Below are positions 34,475-64,000 of a stretch of DNA of 64,000 nt, piece after piece (positions within the stretch are counted from its first letter, which is position 1; each line of letters starts with the position of its first letter). Source of the DNA: Cristatella mucedo (taxonomy: Eukaryota; Bryozoa; Phylactolaemata; Cristatellidae); contig WPIO01000143.1 in the NCBI GenBank assembly GCA_009760855.2, positions 638,501-702,500 of the forward strand, given 5' to 3'. The position numbers and the translations under genes were made by a program. The notes under the pieces were generated by a model. That model was given only the letters and a program-made list of their open reading frames with translations. It was not told where the DNA came from and made no database searches.

Positions 34475-35170
34475 TTTTGAGTGAGCTCTGGCAATGGATC
34501 TAATCTAAATTCGATAATATCGGCAGTCTAAAGTTGTCAAGGTTTTTAAGCTGGCGACAAGATAGCAACCTGGCTCGCTTGGTCCCTTTCGATTTGGAGT
34601 TTGACTGACTTCCCATTCGGAAGCATTCGCCGCCTCGAACGTTCCGTCACTCACGTTCGAGTCCCTAAGTTATCCTCCTCAGGCTTACTATAATGCATGC
34701 TAAATTATCGGGAAAACTATTTTACATGCTTACTCACCACTTCTAACTTCACAAAAATCTAATTCTGACTCAAATCATCAGCTTTGCTTTAACCAATTCA
34801 AGTCTCTTGGTGACGCAATACGCAAGTATTTGACCAGCCCGCCGAGCTGTATTCCTTTCCATTGTGGCATTGATAATCCCTTATCGAAAGACGAAATCAT
34901 CCTTTCAAGCCTTTATGAAATAATTTGAAAGAGATATAATTTGAAAGTGACTCAGTCCTTCCATGGGGCTAAAATATTCACTCGCAGTGCTGTTTTTATT
35001 TGTATTGCCACCCATATTCGATCGTCCGGGGATCAATACTTCATAATGATTTACGCTTTTAAGTAACATTTTTAATGGATACGTAATTTCTTTCTGAAAA
35101 AACAAAGTCGGAAATGCCTGTTGCGGGCAGCGGCTGCCTACAACTTTCGATTTTGACTTTAAATTGTCTA
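34475..35170. repeat. U and V blocks, copy B
   Basis: The reference uninterrupted copy. 34475-34860 matches 25835-26320. 34875-35150 matches 8065-8345 and the split copy around the solo LTR. Confidence 0.75.
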
Positions 35171-35289
35171 TTATTTTGGCGTCTGCTGGTTCCTGCTAGA
35201 CGGATTTGCGTCTACTTATAGGCAGCTGGCAGAACTCTTTATAGTAAGCGAAGTGGCTAAAAATTTATTTATCGCACCGTCGAACACTT

Positions 35290-35840
35290 TACTGATACCT
35301 ATTTGCAGTACAATTGCTGACCTTGACACGAACGGTCGACTGCTGTATGTACTGCAATGCGATGTCTCCCTATTGACTAGGACGGTTTAGTTTGGCAGCT
35401 GACTTCGAATAGAAGCTCGTGCATGTGCCTTAACTAACTATACTCGCGAGCAGCACGTAGTTCACATTTACGGGTGCTCCTACCTGAAGGTCACGCTGGG
35501 AGAGAATCTTTCTTGAGCTCTCCGGCTTTTATTTCGCTGGAATCTCTCAGCAGTCGGAGCTTCGCGAGTCTGTCCGAAGTCTACAGCCGCCTACGTCATT
35601 CGCAGGCAGCCAGTGCACTTTCACTGGAGCGATTGGCTGCACTGCTTGCAGCTGCATTTGGAGCATACAGTCCTGGCAGAGTGAGCGTTGCATCGAATGT
35701 CTACTCGAAATATTCAATCTTTTACGGCACTATGGTCGTCAGATAAGGACAATGCAGCCATTCAGATCCATGCATTCGCGGCATCTCGTCTCGACTTGTG
35801 CAACCGATTACTTGCAGTCCTTCCGGCCTTTGCAACTAGT
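35290..35840 (+). repeat. W repeat, copy B
   Basis: The third copy of the W unit. The conserved open frame occurs here at 35474-35746. The copies differ by small indels near 35530 (loss of about 17 bases around the GTAAGT seen in copy A). Confidence 0.75.
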
Positions 35841-36206
35841 TTCAGCCTCATCGTACGCCCAGGTCCACTGTGGAGAATAAATTGGCCGTTCCATTCTTAC
35901 GCCTTAACACCGTTGACGACCGAAGCTTTAGCTCAGCAGATGCTAGACTATGGAACTCACTTCCAAAATTCGAACGCAACGTCATCTACTACTCTTTTGC
36001 CGTCGTTGGCTGAGTAACATTTCCAGCCATCCTGAGCTGCAACTTTCATGCTACTCACGACCTTGACTGCTCTCCTGACTCAGCTATGCTTCTCACTTTC
36101 TCTTTGTTTCGTGAGATGGAGTCTGTTGGCTATGATATCTCTACCGAAGACAGCTCTCATGCATAACATCCACACGGTCTTTGTGGCTTCGTTGAAGACA
36201 TGTTAA
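35840..36206 (+). mobile_element. LINE-B 3' fragment, uninterrupted
   Basis: LINE-B C-terminal and 3' sequence equivalent to 9440-9680 plus 10194-10310 in copy A, without the nested LINE-A. Confidence 0.8.
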
Positions 36207-36211
36207 ATCAA

Positions 36212-36379
36212 TAAAGAAACACAAGCTGATTAAACAGCCTCGTTTTATATAGCGACAGAGGAGCCTTGACGGCTATCACCACAGCTTGACGGGGCGATAA
36301 GGATCGCCCACCACAGGATTCGAACCCACGACCTCGGGGCCGAGGTCGTGAAAAGCAACAGCCTTACCTAGTGAGCAAC
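36212..36379 (-). mobile_element. SINE-1 insertion specific to copy B
   Basis: A full minus-strand SINE-1 with box B (GGATTCGAACCC on the plus strand) near 36317. Flanked by ATCAA at 36207-36211 and 36380-36384. Copy A lacks it near 10307. Confidence 0.9.
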
Positions 36380-36594
36380 ATCAAATTGCGCATAAAATTT
36401 GTACAGACGTTTGTTTTGGTAGAAGCACTGTGACGGTCTTATAGAGATTCTCCATCGCCTGCAGGCTGTCACCCACACCAAGTACAGTGGGTTGCCAAGC
36501 ACCTCCGTAGCAGGCTTTGAGCACTACTCTGCAGTCAGCCTGCTGCAATAATAGTAATTTTAAAATACATAACTGCCACAGGTGCCTGCAGTGG

Positions 36595-36750
36595 GATTGA
36601 AGCAGAGCATTTAGTCCAGAGCTGGCGACTAGGGATCAAGGTGCTCACCTTTGACGAGCGAGGTAGTGGGCTCATGCATCGTGGTGTATGTGATTAGAGC
36701 CTGAATGGAGATTAACTTCTCTTGGGGCGCTATACAAACGAATTAAATAT
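36595..36750 (+). mobile_element. SINE-2
   Basis: Counterpart of the copy A SINE at 10545-10850 but without the MITE-like insert. The tail has GGAGATTAACTTCTCTTGG and GGCGCTATACAAACG. Confidence 0.8.
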
Positions 36751-36754
36751 ATAC

Positions 36755-37615
36755 TATATATTTTGCATCGGCTATCTATTGAACACGTAGGGAAATTCGT
36801 GGGAAGGCAACAGACCAAGCATCGGGTCTCGCTCGGTACGCTGGCCGCAGTATGCTGGCCAGTGCTCATCGCCGTGAGGGCACCACTCGTTTTGAGTCTT
36901 GAACAGGCGACGTATTTGCAGCTGCAAACACAACATTTTAATTGGCAGGCAGATATGGTTTGCGATCAGAGGACGTGACGAGTGTGCTTGGTCCCACCCT
37001 CGGCGAGTGCCCGTGTTCCCACTGCGCAAGCAGATCTGCCATACCAGGTCGCTAGCACGATGCGATGAGCAAATGGGCAAAAACTAGGGCAGCAAGCGAA
37101 CCGCCAGGGAGGGGTTCAGGTTCAGACCGCAGGGGCAGACGCCAGTGCACGGCCGATGCAGACGCCGAGCCGAAGCGCCTACCGTACCGACGGCTAGTCG
37201 GATGCATCACCGGGCGATCGCGGCCGGTGAGGGCGAATGAGTCGGCCTTGACCTACAGATTGGCTGAGCAGACTGGCTGCTCTTGCACCCTCAGGGAGCG
37301 AGCTAGAGGCGGAAGCCTGGGGAAAAGACTGGACTCACGGACTCGACGGGCTTCACGAGTCTCCCGGCAACACGCCACCGGCGCTAGGCAGCTCACCCAC
37401 AGCTGATGCGCCACCATCCCAAGTGGGACAGTCGCAGGCCGTCGACGCCGGGCGGAAGGAGGACAGGCAGGCAAGACGACGGCGATAGGCAGACATGAGG
37501 AGGAGGTCGGGCTGGCCGGTGCAAAGGGGCAAGCACAGTCGTCACGTGACAACACCAGCTGCCACCACCAGCCGCACAAAGAGGCCGTCTCCAGCCGTCT
37601 TCGGCAGCGGCCTTC
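36755..37615. other. LYPLAL1-like 3' flank, copy B
   Basis: GC-rich sequence between the SINE and the LYPLAL1-like stop codon. 36965-37600 is mostly absent from copy A, where about 11060-11137 is all that remains. Open frames here reflect base composition; no gene was recognised. Confidence 0.45.
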
Positions 37616-38349
37616 TCACGACTGCCGCGGCGGCAGAGCAGCCAGGACGAAGCTTTCCAGCGCGAGCAGCTGAGCGCGGTCGAGCTCGTGATCGAGGCCG
37701 TGCAGGCGGTGCAGCTCGACGTTGACCCCGTGACCTCGCAGCTCCTGAGCTGTGCTCTCGCCCCAGTCGGCTGGCACCACGGTGTCATCAGCGCTGTGCG
37801 CCATGAACAGCTTCGGAAGAGTGGCAGGACTGCCGACGCAGTCGGCTTTACGACTACGCAGTGACTACGGACGAGAGTAAGGAAAACAATGGCAATACTA
37901 GCAGTAATAATAATAGCCGCAAAGATGGAGCATTTGCATGGTGCCCAGCGAAAATTGAGCCTGCTTCTACGCACGTGGCGCATACGGGAGAGGAGGCGCC
38001 ACATCCGGTTAAGGCAGTTGAGATGAAAAAGGAAGTCAGCCGAGAGTAGCTGGAGCAGAGGAGACCACTCAATGCATGCCGGGCCACAGTGGCGCAGGCG
38101 GTCGGAGCAAGATAAGCATCACTCGCTGGCAACAGCTCGATGATACACCAAGTACAAAAGGGAAAGTAAAGACCGAGGAGAACACGGACCAGGACTCGAC
38201 CCACGTGACAGCAAACCAAACCCCCAGTGGCTGGCTGTAGGTGCAAGCAAGCCATGTAGGTAGCGAGAGAGAGGAAAAACGATGTAGGAAGAAGGGAAGA
38301 GAGAGAGAAGAGGGGAACAAAGACAGAAAGGGAGAGAGAAAGGAGAGAG

Positions 38350-38439
<90 letters not shown>

Positions 38440-40809
38440 AAGAGAGAGTGAGAGAGAGAGAGAGAGACAGAGAGAAAGAAGGTGTAAGTGATGAGAGAAT
38501 ATGAAGGGAGGAGAGAGAAGGTAAAAGAGAAAACTAGAAGAAGCGATAGCTCAGTGTGAGCCAACGCTCACAATTGCAGAGAGCAGCAGCACAGCATCAC
38601 GCCAACTAGGCGGCCACTACCTCGTAGACGCACGAGCGCTCATTCAGGAATGACGACAGTGCAAATGCACCCGCAACATTAGGAAACCTCCTGAAGGCCA
38701 TGTACATGGCCAGAGCTCCACCCATGGAGAATCCACCTGCAAGGCAAAGCAGGCAATGAAGCACGAATCGCTGCTGCCGCCGCTGCTTCGGCTAAGGCAG
38801 AGCTGAGCGATCGCCTCTGACGATGCCACAGCCCGGCCCACTTCGGATTCGGGCGTGCGGTGTCGGCGGCTGCACGCACCGAGCATGATGCTCCGAGCGG
38901 TGGCACCTGCTTCCACAGCCTCTTCGACTAGCTGGCCGGCCTGGTCACACATGTATTCGATCGACGGCAGGTCCTCGTCAACTTCGTATGCGATTCGCTT
39001 CCGGTCGAACCACACCGCCTGCTGGCATCCGTCGGCTGGAGTGTAGGGCCTGCACGGAGGGAGCACAGGTCATACTTTATAATAAAAATAGTAATAATAC
39101 ATTTGATAAAGCACCGTCAGAGAACTCAATCTCTTTCTAGGCACTCGACATTTGCTGCAAAGGAAGCACGATCGAATGGTTGGTGGTAGCCTGGTCAATG
39201 ACAACAAGCATAACATGGTTAGGGGTGACATGCACAGGGTCAGGTTATGTCTCCCCTCCTCTCTGGCAGCCAACAAGGCAGCCGGTGGCAGATCGAGCTG
39301 AAGTAGTAGCCTCGAGCAACGCCTCACTGCCTCGAGCCCTCGGCTCCTAACAGGAAAGTGTACCTCTGCCTACAGAGCTTGGCGAGTATGGCCTTCCCAT
39401 TCAGCATGCTACGAAAGTCTTTCGTGTAACGCCCGCATAGTCTTACAGCGAGTTACAGCTAGAGATACACATCCTCGTGCAATAATGGCGAAATGGCATA
39501 TATCCGGGATACTTTGCGAAATTAGAAACCCACAGCCGAGAAAGTACACTCCCAGTGCCAGGCGAATCACCGGACAGGAGAAGCGATTCCGGACCACTTT
39601 AATCTAGCTTCCTTTATGCTACCTCTTTGACGAAAAAGTACATAAGCAAATATAAATTAATACATACATGTTAAATAACTATTACTCAACTTAATTAAAT
39701 TGGTAGAATTATTATAAAATATTTTAATATATTTACGCCACAATGACTGGAACAGAGGGCGTCACAGCTCACAAAATTGTGCTTAAGGTTGGGAGCTAAA
39801 CAGCCGGTGGAGAGGCTTCTGTGTGTGCGAATGCCAGCAGTAAGGCACCGGGCCGGCCGTGCCCGCGATAAAAGGAACACAGCTTGCGTAACTGACTCAC
39901 CGCATTGGAGCAGTCGGATAGAGTGTTCGAACTTTGCCTTCACAGAAAGGTCGTCCCAGCAGCGCCTCAACCCAAGACTTAATTCCTATTCCACTATGAC
40001 CTGGGAAAAATCAGAAAAAATCAACCAGCATGCTGTAGCGCCTGCAGAGCCGATCACACCAGCAAGGACCGAGCCTGTCTGTTGTGCAGCAACTTTCGAC
40101 AGCATTTGCTGCTACTGGTCACCGGGCCCTTTGCGAACGCCAGTAATATCGCCAGGGCATAATTTACATTGCACTGCAATGGCAAAGGTGCTACAGGTGC
40201 TATCTCGTTGGGAGACTCCGGAGCGTTGACGTCAACAGAGGGGGGAGGCCCCAGTCATCCAAGAAGAGGCTCGCAAGTGTGAGGATATTCTCGGGATATG
40301 GTCTCGTCCCACATGTATTTGAAATACCAGCTCCCTTCTTGCCAAAGTGCCAAGCTCTCCCCGACCGACACAAAGCCTGGAGTACAGCTCCTGCCTTGCC
40401 AAAATCCTAGAGCACAATTCCTCGAGTTCAACTGACTGAAGATTACTTGAATCTAGAGGCTCGGGCGACGGGCACGCCGGAACCAAACGGCGAGCGCCAA
40501 TTGTCGTACGGCAGTCAGTCGCTCTACGGACAGCGAGCGCATTCAAAGAAACCGCACGGCTGAACGCGACACGATCGCTGCACGCTTCGCGCTGCACGGC
40601 GGGGCGAGCGCAACGACTCAGATAGAAAGCTGCTGCGGTGAGGGGGCCATCACGAGGGCTCGCGTAGCTCACGGGATGCCCGACGCAGGAGGGACAGACG
40701 CCTCACCGGATCCGTGAAAGAATATAACGGTTCCCCGAGGCGAGCCGGTCGGTGCTACGCAGGGCGCGACGACCGTCCTAAAGACAGCCGAAGAAACCTT
40801 GACTGACAT
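37616..40809 (-). CDS. LYPLAL1-like: LYPLAL1-like serine hydrolase, copy B
   Basis: Minus-strand exons: 40809-40707 (MSVKVSSAVF to FFHGSG, phase 1 end), 39049-38880 (PYTPADG, VWFDRKRI, EYMCDQAGQLVEEAV), 38736-38621 (GGFSMGGALAMYMAF, ALSSFLNERS; GxSxG nucleophile) and 37864-37616 (LPKLFMAHSADDTVVP with Asp; HRLHGLDHELD with His; FVLAALP; stop). Junctions between the last three exons are in phase with GT-AG sites. The Ser-Asp-His triad and exon order match LYPLAL1 rather than LYPLA1/2, with the short PYTP...VWFD link. An exon between FFHGSG and PYTP was not located, so the model is incomplete. Divergently oriented to EFL1, whose start is 1.84 kb away. Confidence 0.85.
38335..38470. repeat. (GA)n microsatellite
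   Basis: A nearly pure GA array in the last LYPLAL1-like intron of copy B. Clearly expanded relative to copy A. Confidence 0.95.
39085..39245 (-). mobile_element. LINE-A 3' tail fragment
   Basis: Counterpart of 12595-12765. The stem-loop (GAGAACTCAATCTCTTTC on the plus strand) is better preserved here. Confidence 0.75.
39250..40700. other. LYPLAL1-like first intron, copy B
   Basis: A conserved counterpart of copy A intron sequence; no further coding exon recognised. Around 39665-39735 it is AT-rich. Confidence 0.5.
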
Positions 40810-42647
40810 GCAGCGGCCGTTGGCGACGAGAGCGCGGCGGACAACCCTATTGCAGCTGCATGCGTGCGGATACGGCATACATTGCGTCGCCACACGTAGT
40901 ACTGTTCTCGACGTCACAGCACTCGGTCCGAGCGCACGTGCTACGTTGGACGCTCGTCTGGCTGCAGGCGCCCAGTACAAGCGCGCTCGAGCTACTTAGT
41001 TGAGCGCTGTCACGTTGCGGTGAGTTCCCTGCGACGAGCGAGCGCGATCCATTTTCTATTCCGACCGGAATCGGCCCTAGAGGTCCTAGTGTGGCGGAAC
41101 GCTGGGTAAAAGCCATCGCGGAGAAAAGCCGCCGACGGTTTGTGGAAGTGGGTATTGCATTGGCCCGTGAATTTGAGCTATGAGCTTGTCCAGTGATTTT
41201 GAACTGGAGACCAAGCACGTGAAATGCCGCGAGAAGTCGCTGTCTGCGTGCATCGCGTAATCAATTGACGCCCGAACCCGGTTTGTTGACGACTTCTGAT
41301 GTGGCCGGCATGAATGCGACCGAAGTCAGTCTCTTTTGGGCGACTTTCTGCCGAGCAGGGAGTCGTAGCGCTCGCTGGGCGTTGGCTGCTAAATGCATGT
41401 CATCGCCTGCTGTGCTAGCCTTGACGTTCAAGGAATTTCGCCAGTACTGGGCTGCAGCAGCTGCTGCAGCAGCTGCTGGCCTTATAGTGCTGCTCGCGGA
41501 ATTCTGGAGTCGCCTGCGCCTAGCGGAAGAATGGCCTGTCAAAGAAACCAGTATCTGCAAACGGCCTGGCGCCGGCTCAGTGAGGCTTCTGTGTAGTTGT
41601 CTCCACTCGGATGCCCCCCCCCCCAGTGTGCTGGACCGGAGCACAGCAGCAGCACGTGCTCTCCTCTCCTCTCGGACGCGAGTCTTTTAGCCGCCTGCCA
41701 GGACTCGGCCGTTCCGTGTTGCCTTGCTCAGTGAGGCTGCTCAGTGAGGCTGCGATGTTGTGCTAGGCCAGTCAGCTGGGCCGAGGAAGGGTCGATGGGT
41801 GCAGGAGTGGGGCAAATGCTTTTTCTACAAGGCTTCCGGGCAAAATGTGCTGGCCAAGGGGGCCGTTCAACTAAGGTGACCGGTATCGCTCTGCCTTACA
41901 AATCCACCAAGCTCCCAGTATTCTTTCCAGCCGTCCTGAGCTGCTGCTTCCGTGCCACTTACTACCTCAAGACTCTCCTGACTTAAAATCGGCCAATATT
42001 AAGACCGAACAAGTAAACTACTCCATTGCTATCATCAAGCTACCTATTGGTTGTAAGTGGTCTTGGTTTTCAGGTATGCATGCGCCCTCAGTAACGGTCT
42101 TTCATTGCCCTGGGGTCAGGGTGCTAACGTTCTGCGACCGAGGTCGTGAACTCGAGCCCTGTGGCATGTATGAAATGGAGATCAAATGGTCTTAGGGCGA
42201 TATACATTTGACAATGTTTTTTTAGTATTATCGAACATGCGTTTACATCTTATCTTGAGCTGGATTTGCTACTCGTATAAGGTTTTGAATTGAAAATGCA
42301 TCCATTGGTAATGCTAGGTCAATTTTTAATAGTTAAATGCTAGCATCGTGTTTGGTCGTGAACGTGTGTGCAGTGTGTACGAACTTCCACTTTATGTATG
42401 TTGCTTATATATCACTGTTTTCGTGTGCTACTAAATCCCAGTTTGCTGCTGAAGTGCTGAACACATTGCTATGTTGAAAAGACTGTTGTGGCATGCTGCT
42501 CATATTGCTGCTGCCGTACCTTGCTTTCGTGCACTTCTTGGCGAAATGCTCGAGACCGCACACACATTTTCAGTGTGATTTTGACGTAGCATTTGAACTA
42601 GGATTTGGTTTGTCTTGTACTCAGTGACCCAAGGAGACTAGCCAGCA
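40810..42647. promoter_or_regulatory. shared upstream region of LYPLAL1-like and EFL1
   Basis: The two genes are transcribed away from each other, with start codons at 40809 (-) and 42648 (+). The first 350 bp are GC-rich and conserved with copy A (for example near 41040-41150), which fits a bidirectional promoter, although no core element is proven. It also holds an ACGTCA motif near 40910, a short LINE-B piece (about 41915-41985) and a SINE-2 (42105-42205). Confidence 0.4.
42105..42210 (+). mobile_element. SINE-2, decayed
   Basis: GGGGTCAGGGTGCTAACG, GAGGTCGTGAACTCGAGCCC and a tail with a reduced stem-loop (GAGATCAAATGGTCTTAGGG). Present in copy B only; copy A has a different SINE-2 about 50 bp away in the opposite orientation. 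Confidence 0.65.

Positions 42648-64000
<21,353 letters not shown>

Noticed and set aside
38241-38564. Long Arg-Glu or Leu-Ser reading frames over GA/CT tracts (also at 11882, 27000, 45000, 51400, 54500, 55000)
   Set aside because: They are translations of dinucleotide repeats, open on both strands, with no motif or splice support.

Overview
This window is nuclear DNA from an animal, probably an invertebrate. Protein-coding exons are broken by spliceosomal introns (nearly all GT-AG). The intergenic and intronic DNA is crowded with LINE and tRNA-SINE copies and long (CT)n/(GA)n/(GT)n microsatellites. I cannot name the species or phylum. Three conserved animal genes are recognisable: a spermidine/spermine N1-acetyltransferase-like GNAT gene (SSAT-like, + strand), a lysophospholipase-like serine hydrolase gene (LYPLAL1-like, - strand) and the ribosome-biogenesis GTPase gene EFL1 (+ strand).

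The main architecture is a direct segmental duplication. Copy A (about 5.39-19.6 kb) and copy B (about 30.10-47.6 kb) each carry, in the same order and orientation, SSAT-like, LYPLAL1-like and the first four coding exons of EFL1. In copy B, EFL1 continues through 15 more exons to the right edge; the last exon begins at 63998 and runs off the window. In copy A, EFL1 stops after exon 4, so it is a partial duplicate. At several family-conserved positions copy B keeps the usual residue and copy A does not, so copy B looks like the constrained set.

Layout: 1-5.39 kb is LINE debris. 5.39-19.6 kb is copy A. 19.6-30.1 kb is repeat-rich and gene-poor: inverted LINE, a LINE-B copy, a decayed ORF of an unknown repeated family, a solo LTR and SINEs. 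30.1-47.6 kb is copy B. 47.6-64 kb holds EFL1 exons 5-20 with large repeat-filled introns.

Names used here for repeats: LINE-A is an L2/CR1-like LINE whose 3' end has a stem-loop and an (ATT)n tail. LINE-B is a related L2/CR1-like LINE with an (ACATT)n-type tail. SINE-1 is a tRNA-derived SINE. SINE-2 is a tRNA-headed SINE whose 3' end resembles the LINE-A 3' end. Because the two duplicate copies preserve each other's empty sites, several insertions can be recognised as younger than the duplication.

Functionally, EFL1 acts with SBDS to release eIF6 from pre-60S ribosomes, SSAT acetylates polyamines and LYPLAL1 is a serine hydrolase. Nothing in the sequence shows that they form one pathway; their linkage looks like genomic neighbourhood. 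LYPLAL1-like and EFL1 are arranged head to head in both copies.
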